43,660 bases of DNA from Thermodesulfovibrionia bacterium. Its GTDB lineage: Bacteria; Nitrospirota; Thermodesulfovibrionia; UBA6902. A program made the translations under genes and the position numbers. The stretch spans positions 1-43,660 of the forward strand of contig JAGVGM010000364.1 of NCBI GenBank assembly GCA_020057065.1, given 5' to 3'. Below the pieces are notes generated by a model. It was not told the DNA's origin and did no database searches. It saw nothing but the letters and a program-made list of their open reading frames with translations. This document shows, piece after piece, positions 34,873 through 43,660 of the stretch (positions within the stretch are counted from its first letter, which is position 1; every line of letters starts with the position of its first letter).

Positions 34873-35709
34873 TTATTTAAGCCTCTTCAACCATCGCATT
34901 CCCAGCATCCATATTGAGATCAATGAGATCAATATCAAGGACCATGCCGTTTTCAGGAAAGCAAATTTTGACATCGGCTCTTCTGCCCTCAGCCATGAAA
35001 GACTTTGAAAGACAGCGGTATAACTTTTCACTGCACTTGGAGTATTGGAAAGGCAAAGTCCCAGAAAGATCAGATCAACGGTCAGTACAACCATTAGCAT
35101 CTTTACAGAGATCTTCGCTATCGGCTGATCTATGAAACCGGGCCTGATCCCTTTCCAGATCGCAAGCTGAAATATCAGTCCTCCAACGACATTTGTCCCG
35201 ACATCTCGAAAATCCCAGTACCGTTTGGGGATCATCCATTGTATAAATTCGTCTGTTGTTCCAATTAACAGGACTATTAATATGGTTATTATATAAATTG
35301 CCCGGTCCCGGATCTTATATTGCAGGGCGTTGAATATAAAGTACGAAAGCAGGCCGAATTCGATCAAATGGAACGATTCTTCAGGATATTTGTCCAGCTT
35401 GATCGTTAAAAATATGTATAATCCGGCACAAATAACCAGCCAGGCATATTGAGATATTTTCCTGACTTTAAACTTAACAATAAAAAAATAGAGCAGTACA
35501 GCGAGTCCACATGCAACGATAAAAACAGCAAAATAAGTAAAAAAATCCCGCCCGATTGTATTAGCAATAATTTTCTGAATGCTTCTTGCTACAGGTATTG
35601 TGAAGAAAATGGCAAAGCTGCATAGAAATACCCACAGCCAGGCCTTCCGGTTCCAGTCCCTGATAATTTCAGAATCAGACGTTTTAGTCTCCTGCGGTTT
35701 CATTTTCAA
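34873..35709 (-). CDS. VanZ-like family membrane protein
   Basis: FHLIEFGLLSYFIFNAL...GTTDEFIQWMIPKRYWDFRDVGTNVVGGL. Confidence 0.8.
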   Translation of the reverse strand: MKMKPQETKTSDSEIIRDWNRKAWLWVFLCSFAIFFTIPVARSIQKIIANTIGRDFFTYFAVFIVACGLAVLLYFFIVKFKVRKISQYAWLVICAGLYIFLTIKLDKYPEESFHLIEFGLLSYFIFNALQYKIRDRAIYIITILIVLLIGTTDEFIQWMIPKRYWDFRDVGTNVVGGLIFQLAIWKGIRPGFIDQPIAKISVKMLMVVLTVDLIFLGLCLSNTPSAVKSYTAVFQSLSWLRAEEPMSKFAFLKTAWSLILISLISIWMLGMRWLKRLK

Positions 35710-35766
35710 TATTTCTAAAAAATACAGCTTTAATTTTAAGCCAAGAGCAAGTTATTATCAAATACT

Positions 35767-36606
35767 ATGAAGAGCTGTCTGTGGAACTGTTTATTAGATC
35801 TGACAATATTATTTTTCTTTGTGATATTGACAGGATTCAATCCTCTCTCTTTAACAGCCTCTGCTGAATCAGAAAAAGCAGTTGCATCTGTTCCTGTTTA
35901 TAAATTCAAGATCCTCAATATATATCCTCATGACCAGAATGCCTTCACACAGGGGTTGTTTTTCGAAGAAGGCTTTTTGTATGAAGGGACCGGCCTTAAC
36001 GGTCAGTCTGCTTTGCGAAAGATAAATCTGAAAACTGGAGACATATTGAAGATACATAAACTGCCGCAAGAGTTTTTTGGTGAAGGAATTGTTCTTTATA
36101 ATGATAAGATAATACAACTGACGTGGAAGTCCCATGTTGGCTTTGTTTACGACAAAAACAGCTTCAAACTGCTTGGTACCTTCTTTTATCCAACTGAAGG
36201 ATGGGGGATCACATATGACGGCAAACAACTTATAATGAGTGACGGTACGGCAAATTTGTATTTCCTGAACCCTGAAACACTGAAAGTGACACGACGCATT
36301 GAAGTGCGCGATCAGAACATACCTGTAACAAAACTTAATGAACTTGAATATGTCCGTGGCGAAATATTTGCAAACGTATGGCTTACGAACAGGATCGCAA
36401 GAATTGACCCGCAGAGCGGCAGAGTCACCGGATGGATAGACCTAAAAGGACTCTCACCTTTCAAAGATAGTGACAATGAAATGAAAGCCCTCAATGGTAT
36501 CGCATATGACGCAAATAACAACAGACTGTTTGTTACAGGCAAATTATGGCCCAATATTTATGAGATCAAGCTGGTTCCGGCGGAGCGGTCCGGGAAAGAC
36601 AAATGA
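35767..36606 (+). CDS. Glutaminyl-peptide cyclotransferase
   Basis: FTQGLFFEEGFLYEGTGLNGQSALRKINLKTG...LTWKSHVGFVYD...EGWGITYDGKQLIMSDGTANLYFLNPET. Confidence 0.9.
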   Translation: MKSCLWNCLLDLTILFFFVILTGFNPLSLTASAESEKAVASVPVYKFKILNIYPHDQNAFTQGLFFEEGFLYEGTGLNGQSALRKINLKTGDILKIHKLPQEFFGEGIVLYNDKIIQLTWKSHVGFVYDKNSFKLLGTFFYPTEGWGITYDGKQLIMSDGTANLYFLNPETLKVTRRIEVRDQNIPVTKLNELEYVRGEIFANVWLTNRIARIDPQSGRVTGWIDLKGLSPFKDSDNEMKALNGIAYDANNNRLFVTGKLWPNIYEIKLVPAERSGKDK

Positions 36607-36650
36607 GATACCCCGCAGCAAAACTGCGAGGTGTCTTCTGATCAAATAAC

Positions 36651-37133
36651 ATGAAAATAAAACATCATGCACTTGCCTCAACAATAATATCAGGGGTTCT
36701 GTACTCTATCTTCAGATCATGGGGATTGGCTGTTGCTTCATTTGTTTCAGGAATTTTAGTTGATCTGGATCATATTGTTGATTACTGGATCGAGTACGGT
36801 TTAAGGTTTGACCTGAAGCAGTTCTTTAATTATTTTGATGAAAAAAACTTCGGGAATCGGAAGAGATTGTTTTTTATCTTTCATGCATGGGAATGGCTGA
36901 TCATTATTGCAGCGGCGGCATGGCTGACAGACTGGAATCTGTGGATCACAGGACTGCTTATCGGATACGGTCAGCATATTATCCTTGATGAAATTTACAA
37001 TAGTTCGCAGTACCGGCTTAGACCATATGTATTGGGTTATTTCCTGTTTTGGCGGTGGAAGAACGGTTTTGAATTTAAAACGCCCTGTTCTAACGCAGAA
37101 AATTCCGACAAACATAATGATCAGATGCCTTAG
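36651..37133 (+). CDS. Membrane-bound metal-dependent hydrolase-like protein
   Basis: MKIKHHALASTIISG...GILVDLDHIVDYW...GYGQHIILDEIYN. Confidence 0.6.
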   Translation: MKIKHHALASTIISGVLYSIFRSWGLAVASFVSGILVDLDHIVDYWIEYGLRFDLKQFFNYFDEKNFGNRKRLFFIFHAWEWLIIIAAAAWLTDWNLWITGLLIGYGQHIILDEIYNSSQYRLRPYVLGYFLFWRWKNGFEFKTPCSNAENSDKHNDQMP

Positions 37134-37545
37134 TCATTATTTATTTGTACAAATACTGTCAAAGTATTTTTTGAAATATTATTAGTCTCCGATTCTCAAC
37201 ACTTTCTCCCGAAAATAGAGATGCTGTTATTGCTAATACCTGCAAGTGAATAATCTGTGAAGATTTTACATCCGATGATTTCAGGTTGAAAGAGATATTT
37301 TCATTTGATCGATGGAATGTTTATTTTGCTAACAAGGAGGCATATAAAGAAAATTGATTTCGCCAATATATTAGTGGTGTTAACTATCCATCAGCGAACC
37401 CCGATTGGTAGATGCAAGACCTGACCCTCTTCCGTGCTTCCGGGCTGTCCAAGCGGACGGGGTAGAAAACTTTCACAAAGTCAATTTTTGACGCGGCAAG
37501 CCGCGGGGAATTTGACCCGATGAGCTTAAAAATGGCAAACTCCGT

Positions 37546-38385
37546 TTATATAAACAGTCCGGCAAAAAGAGAACCGCTTTTGACTTCCATTACTGTATCA
37601 TTCAAGTCATCTTCCGATATGCCGAGCATGTCAAGACAGGAATGATCCAGGTAGTGACTGTAATCCCGTTCTACTGACTTAATAATATTTTGAGAGGTTA
37701 TATAATCGGCAATATGCACGACGGCAACATGTTTTAAATTGTTTTGTGCAAGAGAGGGTGTATGATGATATAAGACCGTATCTAAAACAGTGTCGGGCAG
37801 ATTCCATTTTTCAGCCAGCCAGTTGCCTATGTCGGCATGCGTAAAATCGAAAACCTTTCTCTCTGCATCGGGAAGAGTATTATCTCTTTCACATGCGTTT
37901 AGTATTTCCAGATACTTTCCAGGAAAATACCTGCTCAGTATCAATAAACCCAAGTCATGCAACAATCCACAAATCAAAATTTCATCTTGAATTGTCAACC
38001 TGAATCGCCGAGACAGTAGTTTCGCGGTCAATCCAACGGCTACAGAGTGATTGAAAACCCTCTGATAATCAAGTACGCTTTGATGTCTCTCACCATCAAG
38101 AATAGTCATTATCGATATTCCAAACGCTATATTCTTAACCATATCAAAACCTATCCTGAAAATTGCATCATTGAGAGTTTTGACAGGCGTTCCCAATCCA
38201 AAAAACACTGAGTTGCCAGCGCTTAATACCCTTGAAGAAATGGCAGGATCGTTCTCAATTATTTTTATGAGTTTATTGACCGAGAGCAGGTCGTCATCAA
38301 TGACAGCTAAAATTTCCTGTGCAATGGCCGGAAGCGTAGGAATTTTTGTGATCTTCACCACATGCAGCTTTAAAGAATTGTTCAT
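37546..38385 (-). CDS. HDOD domain protein
   Basis: ITKIPTLPAIAQEILAVIDDDLLSVNKLIKIIENDPAISSRVLSAGNSVFFG...AIFRIGFDMVKNIA. Confidence 0.93.
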   Translation of the reverse strand: MNNSLKLHVVKITKIPTLPAIAQEILAVIDDDLLSVNKLIKIIENDPAISSRVLSAGNSVFFGLGTPVKTLNDAIFRIGFDMVKNIAFGISIMTILDGERHQSVLDYQRVFNHSVAVGLTAKLLSRRFRLTIQDEILICGLLHDLGLLILSRYFPGKYLEILNACERDNTLPDAERKVFDFTHADIGNWLAEKWNLPDTVLDTVLYHHTPSLAQNNLKHVAVVHIADYITSQNIIKSVERDYSHYLDHSCLDMLGISEDDLNDTVMEVKSGSLFAGLFI

Positions 38386-38431
38386 GATCGCTTGTCCCCT
38401 TCTGAGTGAGAAAGAATACCAATAATTGTAA

Positions 38432-38848
38432 CTACCTGTTAAAAAAATTATTATCGGATATCTGACCGGATTTTCTTGATGTCCTTTTCCGCAACGCCTC
38501 GTCTATAGTATCAATAAGCTTATCAATATCGAGTGGTTTCGTGAGGAAAGCAAAAGCGCCCAGGCTAAAAGCCTTTCGCATTGTGTCAGCGGGAGCAAAA
38601 CCGGTCATCATTATAACTTCCGTATCGGAATAGTTCTTCTTTATTTCTGCGAGGGCGGTTATTCCATCCATCCCGGGCATCATGAAGTCAAGCACTATCA
38701 AATCAACGGAATGCTCAGCCATATATATGAAGGCTTCTTCTGCCGCGCAGGCAGTGGAAACGGCATATTTATCTTTTAGAATAAACAAGAGAAACTCACG
38801 CAGTTCTCTCTGATCGTCGACTATAAGAACCCTTTCTTTTGTGGACAT
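38432..38848 (-). CDS. Response regulator receiver protein
   Basis: RVLIVDDQRELREFLLFILKDKY...DLIVLDFMMPGMDGITALAEIKK...FAFLTKPLDIDKL. Confidence 0.93.
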   Translation of the reverse strand: MSTKERVLIVDDQRELREFLLFILKDKYAVSTACAAEEAFIYMAEHSVDLIVLDFMMPGMDGITALAEIKKNYSDTEVIMMTGFAPADTMRKAFSLGAFAFLTKPLDIDKLIDTIDEALRKRTSRKSGQISDNNFFNR

Positions 38849-39059
38849 AATGTATCCCCCCTCATAATTTAAATAATACAAAAATTATTGTCGTATGCCT
38901 CTCAACATGGAATCATTCTGCAATGCAGTCACTGATAAGATGCTGAGAAGTATCTTCATAAATTACCACACCCTCTTGGCGTATTCTCCGTTGTGATAAA
39001 CAAAGTTTACTGTTATCAGTTATGTTGTTATCCCTACACTGCCGCTACAACCATAATAC

Positions 39060-39100
39060 AACTGCAGGTTGTTAATATCAAGCTAAAACAACCTGCGGTT
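39060..39100. promoter_or_regulatory. Inverted repeat upstream of XRE gene, possible operator
   Basis: aactgcaggttgtt (39060-39073) and aacaacctgcggtt (39087-39100), 13/14 complementary. Confidence 0.55.
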
Positions 39101-39150
39101 GGTAGACACTTACATCCCAGAGTTGTATTTTGAGGAGGAAGGAAAAACAT

Positions 39151-39531
39151 ATGGTTGCAGATAACAAAATGATCGGAAATAGAATTAAGCAGAGGAGAGA
39201 GCAGCTCAACATTTCACAGGAGAAACTTGGAGAGACGATAGGAGTAACCTACCAGCAGATACAAAAATATGAGAAAGGGGCAAACAAGGTAAGCGCTGAA
39301 AGACTCTCGATGATTGCCAATAAACTGAAGGTCCCGATAAACTTTTTCTTCGAAAGCGCAAAGGAATTTGTTGTAGCCGAGGAGCGGGAAGATAAAAACT
39401 ACAACATTCATGTGGAAAAGGCGCTATCGCCTCAGGAACAGGAACTGTTACACTGTTTCAGGTTTCTTCCGGACAAAGATGCAAAGTCGAAACTTCTCGG
39501 GTTTTTAAGGGCGATGTGTAAGAAGAAATAG
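39151..39531 (+). CDS. XRE-family HTH regulator
   Basis: MIGNRIKQRREQLNISQEKLGETIGVTYQQIQKYEKGANKVSAERLSMIANKL; gaggagg RBS. Confidence 0.92.
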   Translation: MVADNKMIGNRIKQRREQLNISQEKLGETIGVTYQQIQKYEKGANKVSAERLSMIANKLKVPINFFFESAKEFVVAEEREDKNYNIHVEKALSPQEQELLHCFRFLPDKDAKSKLLGFLRAMCKKK

Positions 39532-39870
39532 CTCAACTTACAGCAACACTATAATTTGATGAATAGAGTTCAGTCAACTACCTTTTTTACTCAAGAAATA
39601 CTTAAGAATACTCAAGAATCCCTTGACTCTATCAAAAACTTTCTCTATACGTGAAAACACGTTTCATGCAAATCCGTTCAATAGCTAACCCGGTTTATTC
39701 ATAAATTTTTATTTGGAGCAAGCCATGGTTCAAAGACATTTTTCATTTTACTTATTACTTATTATATCGGCAGTTTCCTTAAAGTCTTAAGTCCCCGTTA
39801 AACAAGGGTAAAGTTTGTTTGTTAAAATGCCGATATGATTATATAACATTAAACATATTGAGCAGAAATA

Positions 39871-40677
39871 ATGGGAAACCGTTTTGTCGACATGAAGTTA
39901 TTTAGACCTTTTGGTTTTAGAAAATATTTTATAAGCACACTCGCAATATTAATTATTTCGGAAACAGCTTTTGCCGCCCATCCACTTGTCACAGATGACA
40001 CGGGAACACAGGGAAAGGGAACGAGGCAGTTTGAGTTTATTGCAGAATATGGACACGATGAAGAAGACGGGATTACATCAAAGAGCATTGAGTTCCCAAC
40101 AATACCGGTATTTTCATATGGAATAACCGATAACGCAGACCTTGTCCTTGGAATTATGTACCAGTATATCCGTACAATAGAAAATGAAACCCCAACTACA
40201 GAGGATGGGATTTCAGATATATCAATAGAACTGAAATGGCGATTTTATGAAAAAGAAGGCATTAGTTTTGCTTTGAAACCCGGCATAACTCTTCCAACAG
40301 GGGATGAAGAAAAGGGGTTAGGCGCCGGTAAAACAACATTCGGCCTGCTCCTTATTACCACAAAAGAGGCAAGTCCATGGGCCTTCCATCTGAACCTTGG
40401 ATATAACAGGAACGAAAATAAGGTTGACGATAGAAAAGATATATGGCACGCCTCTCTTGCTTCAGAGGTAGAGGTTATCAAAGATCTGAAAATCGTCGCG
40501 AACTTCGGAATAGAGCGAAACCCTGATAAGTCATCGAGTACTGATCCTGCCTTTGCCTTAGGTGGTTTAATCTATTCTATATCAGAAAGCTTTGATATTG
40601 ACTTTGGTGTAAAAGGTGGTCTTAATAAGCCCGAAACTGACTATTCAATTCTCACAGGGGTTGTGAAAAAGTTTTAA
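39871..40677 (+). CDS. Beta-barrel-like outer-membrane protein, paralog of 12924-13742
   Basis: AAHPLVTDDTGTQGKGTRQFEF...GISDISIELKWRFYEKEGISFALKPGITLPTGDEEKGLG. Confidence 0.65.
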   Translation: MGNRFVDMKLFRPFGFRKYFISTLAILIISETAFAAHPLVTDDTGTQGKGTRQFEFIAEYGHDEEDGITSKSIEFPTIPVFSYGITDNADLVLGIMYQYIRTIENETPTTEDGISDISIELKWRFYEKEGISFALKPGITLPTGDEEKGLGAGKTTFGLLLITTKEASPWAFHLNLGYNRNENKVDDRKDIWHASLASEVEVIKDLKIVANFGIERNPDKSSSTDPAFALGGLIYSISESFDIDFGVKGGLNKPETDYSILTGVVKKF

Positions 40678-40692
40678 ATTACGACGGCTTTC

Positions 40693-42423
40693 TTAGCCGT
40701 TATTACCTGCCGGCGCATTCGCAGAGGCGAAACCCTGGCGGTTATTATTTCCGGCAGTACGAGATGCGCTTTGTTTGCCGCTATAAGAACCTGTTTTAAA
40801 CCACGATACAAGTTCCTTCATTTCACCTGCAATGCGTGCAAGTTCATTTGAGGATGTATTAATCTGTGAAACTGCATCTCGTGAAGTCCCGAATGAACCG
40901 GCAACGTTTTCCATGCTGGCCGACACCTGCTCGACCGCCGAAGACTGCTCTTCAGTCGCAGAAGCTATTGACCTTACCATCTCAAGACATTTATCGGATG
41001 CACATACAATCTTTTCAAGCGAGTCTTTAGCATGACTTGCCTGTTTCACTCCCTCTTCAACCTCTGATTGATTTTTCTTCATGCTCTGCACTGACGTCTC
41101 TGTTTCCCTCTGTATCTTCTTAATCATCTCTGTTATCTCTTCGGTTGCCTTGCCGGTTTTTTCTGCAAGCTTTCTCACCTCATCAGCCACTACCGCAAAC
41201 CCCCTTCCCTGTTCACCTGCCCTTGCCGCCTCGATAGCAGCGTTCAGGGCAAGCAGATTAGTCTGTCCGGCAATATCATTAATTACATTAATAATAGCTC
41301 CAATCTGCTTACTGCTCTCGCCCAATTCACCTATTGTTTGCGAAGACCTTGCAACATTGTCGGCTATATTTAACATGTTTTTAACTGTTTGCTCAACAAC
41401 AGACTTGCCCTCACCGGCAATACTGACAGACTCCTTTGCCGCATCAGAGGCGCTCGCAGAGTTCCTTGCAACTTCTACAATGGTCTGGGACACTTCGGTT
41501 ATCGCAGCGGTGGATTGTTCTATCTCATTCGCCTGTTCATTAATGCCGGAGCTTATTTGTCCAGTTGTTGCCGATACTTCTTCCGCATTACTTGCAACTG
41601 TATTTGAGAGGTCTTTTATCTGTCCGGCAATTTTGCCAAGATTCTCTACCAGGGTTTTAAATGATATCTGCAGCTGACCGAATTCATCGCTTCTGTTTGT
41701 GTCAATTTCAATATCAAGCTCGCCGTCGGCTAATTTTTTTGTTGCTGATATCCCGGCATAAAGCGGCTTGGTTATAGCGCGTGCCAGTAACAGGCTGCTC
41801 AGGATGCCGGTAAATATTAGAAAAATGTTTAATGCTACTATTGCGTTCCTTACATCGTTTACTGAAGATGAAACCGTTCCCAGTTTTTTCTCCATATTAT
41901 CAATTTGTTCCTTAACAAACGGCTCCAGCACCTCACTAAGCGCATCAGAGGCCCTGTCAAAATCACCCATTATCTTGTTTCCCGCACCGGTTCCGGCTTC
42001 AATGTAAGCCTTAGCCATCTTTTTGCCTGTCTCATTATAAGCGTCTACCCTGCCTTTCAGCTCCTGGATTTTTTGAACTCCTGCGGTATTGTTTTCTTTC
42101 TCATACATCTCTTTAAATTTCGATAAACCGTTAATAACAAAATTATAACTTTTTTCAGCTTCATCAAACCCGTCATTGAGTCCGTCCTGCCCGCGGGTAG
42201 CTGATATATCAGTAAGCCACTGCTGTATCTCAACAATATTTCTGTTCATACGTTCCGCGAGCAGCGCAAATTCAACATTCTTGTTCCTCACTTCCTCAAT
42301 ATTGTTAGAAACATTTGAACTAACTGAAAAGGTCCAGATACCCAAAAGTGTTATCAGGATTGTTGGGACTGCAAAATACAAAATGATTTTATCTCTCGTT
42401 TTTACGTTATTTAAAAAGCTCAT
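40693..42423 (-). CDS. Methyl-accepting chemotaxis protein
   Basis: HAMP-like region plus [47 protein letters not shown]. Confidence 0.97.
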   Translation of the reverse strand: MSFLNNVKTRDKIILYFAVPTILITLLGIWTFSVSSNVSNNIEEVRNKNVEFALLAERMNRNIVEIQQWLTDISATRGQDGLNDGFDEAEKSYNFVINGLSKFKEMYEKENNTAGVQKIQELKGRVDAYNETGKKMAKAYIEAGTGAGNKIMGDFDRASDALSEVLEPFVKEQIDNMEKKLGTVSSSVNDVRNAIVALNIFLIFTGILSSLLLARAITKPLYAGISATKKLADGELDIEIDTNRSDEFGQLQISFKTLVENLGKIAGQIKDLSNTVASNAEEVSATTGQISSGINEQANEIEQSTAAITEVSQTIVEVARNSASASDAAKESVSIAGEGKSVVEQTVKNMLNIADNVARSSQTIGELGESSKQIGAIINVINDIAGQTNLLALNAAIEAARAGEQGRGFAVVADEVRKLAEKTGKATEEITEMIKKIQRETETSVQSMKKNQSEVEEGVKQASHAKDSLEKIVCASDKCLEMVRSIASATEEQSSAVEQVSASMENVAGSFGTSRDAVSQINTSSNELARIAGEMKELVSWFKTGSYSGKQSASRTAGNNNRQGFASANAPAGNNG

Positions 42424-42635
42424 GATCCCCCTCCTAATTAGAATAGAAAAACTTACTATTAATCTTTTATAGTATTATCGGCAGATATTAACATTTACTT
42501 AAATGAGGCCCAGGTAAACATGACCATTTTAAGGTAATAGCAAGGCATTCTGAATTAAAACTCTTTTCACGAGAGGATTGTCCACGAATGAATTATAGTC
42601 CTTGACTTTACAGTTTAATGATGCAATAATAGAAT

Positions 42636-42663
42636 CATAATGACTCATTTATGAGTCATTATG
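42636..42663. promoter_or_regulatory. Perfect 13-bp-arm palindrome, likely autoregulatory operator of the TA pair
   Basis: cataatgactcat-tt-atgagtcattatg overlapping the ATG at 42661. Confidence 0.75.
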
Positions 42664-42948
42664 GAGGTGATTAGATTGAAGCAGATTACAATAAGGGGCA
42701 TCCCTGATGAGATTGAAAAGATAATAAAGAAAGAGGCCAAGGCAAAAGGGCTGAGTCTCAACAAGGCATTTATCTCGCTGCTTGAAAAGGCAACAGGTTT
42801 AAGGGCAAAGGGAAAGAAGAAAAAGGTCTTATATCATGATTTAGACCATCTTTTTGGTATATGGACAAAGGAAGAGGCTGCTGCCTTTGACAAAAGCCTT
42901 AAGCTTCAGAGGGAGATAGATGAGGAATTATGGAAAAAAACAGGATAA
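42661..42948 (+). CDS. VapB-like RHH antitoxin
   Basis: LKQITIRGIPDEIEKIIKKEAKAKGLSLNKAFISLLEKATG; overlaps PIN gene. Confidence 0.85.
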   Translation: MEVIRLKQITIRGIPDEIEKIIKKEAKAKGLSLNKAFISLLEKATGLRAKGKKKKVLYHDLDHLFGIWTKEEAAAFDKSLKLQREIDEELWKKTG

Positions 42949-43337
42949 TACTGGATACATCAGGCTATTCTGCTTATTTAAGGGGAAGCCCTGCGATTAG
43001 ACTGGCGATACAGCAGGCTGCTGAGATATTTTTCAACCCAATTATAGTCGGTGAGTTATTGGCTGGCTATATAATGGGAAAGAGCGAAAAGAAAAATAGG
43101 GCAATACTTCAGGAGTTCCTTTCCTCTTTGAGGGTGCAGATAGTGGATATTGATGAAGAAACATCTGAGAGATACGCTATAATCATGAATTATCTCCGTA
43201 CAAAAGGCACACCTATACCTACTAATGACTTATGGATAGCAGCCTCTGCTATGCAACATGGATTAATGGTTTTAACAACCGACAATCATTATCTCAAAGT
43301 CCCACAGATTATAACTGAATATTATCAGGCAGGGTAA
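42930..43337 (+). CDS. VapC-like PIN-domain toxin
   Basis: RIILDTSGYSAYLRGSPAIRLAI...IIVGELLAGY...GTPIPTNDLWIAASAMQHGLMVLTTDNHYLKV. Confidence 0.93.
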   Translation: MEKNRIILDTSGYSAYLRGSPAIRLAIQQAAEIFFNPIIVGELLAGYIMGKSEKKNRAILQEFLSSLRVQIVDIDEETSERYAIIMNYLRTKGTPIPTNDLWIAASAMQHGLMVLTTDNHYLKVPQIITEYYQAG

Positions 43338-43367
43338 AAATATTTTTTTATTGCATAAGGGGGAATT

Positions 43368-43649
43368 ATGGGAAAGCGGTTCGCCTTTTTTTATTTTATG
43401 AAAAAGGAGCCAGAAAAAATACGAGCCACTGTTTCTTTACATATTGAGTATTGGAAAAGTTGTAGTTTGCAAGGATATGAGGGCGGGCCGTTTGCTGATA
43501 AAACAGGGGGGCTTATTACTTTTGAAACAGAGAGTATAGATAAGGCAACAAGTATTATCATGAACGACCCCTTTGTTTTGCAGGGCCTGCTTGAAAACAA
43601 ATGGATAAAAGAGTGGGCTGTGGATAACCACAATAAAATTTTTACTTAA
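43368..43649 (+). CDS. YciI-like small protein
   Basis: HIEYWKSCSLQGYEGGPFADKTGGLITFETESIDKATSIIMNDPFVLQGLLENKWIKEW. Confidence 0.6.
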   Translation: MGKRFAFFYFMKKEPEKIRATVSLHIEYWKSCSLQGYEGGPFADKTGGLITFETESIDKATSIIMNDPFVLQGLLENKWIKEWAVDNHNKIFT

Positions 43650-43660
43650 CAAGGAGGATA

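Noticed and set aside
37380-37520. tRNA-like or structured RNA in the 37.4 kb gap
   Set aside because: No cloverleaf or T-arm consensus could be drawn.
41081-41677. 198-aa plus-strand ORF opposite the MCP gene
   Set aside because: It is antisense to a clear MCP coding sequence, with low-complexity composition.
43619-43627. Second exact TGTGGATAA (DnaA box complement)
   Set aside because: It lies in a CDS; probably chance. It lowers confidence in the leader DnaA-box idea.

Overview
Bacterial chromosomal window, mostly accessory and defence content. No taxon is assigned from sequence alone. The centrepiece (about 15.07-28.12 kb, all genes on the minus strand) is a complete type III-B (Cmr) CRISPR locus: cmr1, an HD-less cmr2/cas10, cmr3, cmr4, cmr5, cmr6, a two-TM-helix CARF protein (candidate membrane effector), a small Csx3/Crn3-like putative ring nuclease, a HEPN/MNT pair, cas2, an S23/Avd-like four-helix-bundle gene, an 18-repeat/17-spacer array, and a Cas6-RT-Cas1 fusion. 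The array appears to be transcribed on the minus strand from a promoter abutting the repeat at 18987. Left flank: a type IIG-like restriction-modification gene broken by a frameshift and by a ~0.52 kb DUF559-nuclease element with terminal inverted repeats. It is followed by cargo genes, the first bracketed by a duplicated copy of the RM gene 3' end. Then a RelE-type TA pair, a cell-wall recycling pair (NamZ-like, MurU-AmgK-like fusion carrying three in-frame palindromic insertions), a nickel uptake cluster with NikR and a NikR-like operator, and a site-2 protease. Right flank: largely housekeeping/signalling genes (trpS, citrate synthase, flavin reductase, cobO, QC, HDOD, response regulator, XRE, MCP), a VapBC-like pair with a perfect palindromic operator, and two MITE-like inverted repeats. 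All calls are from reading sequence and translations; no database search was run.
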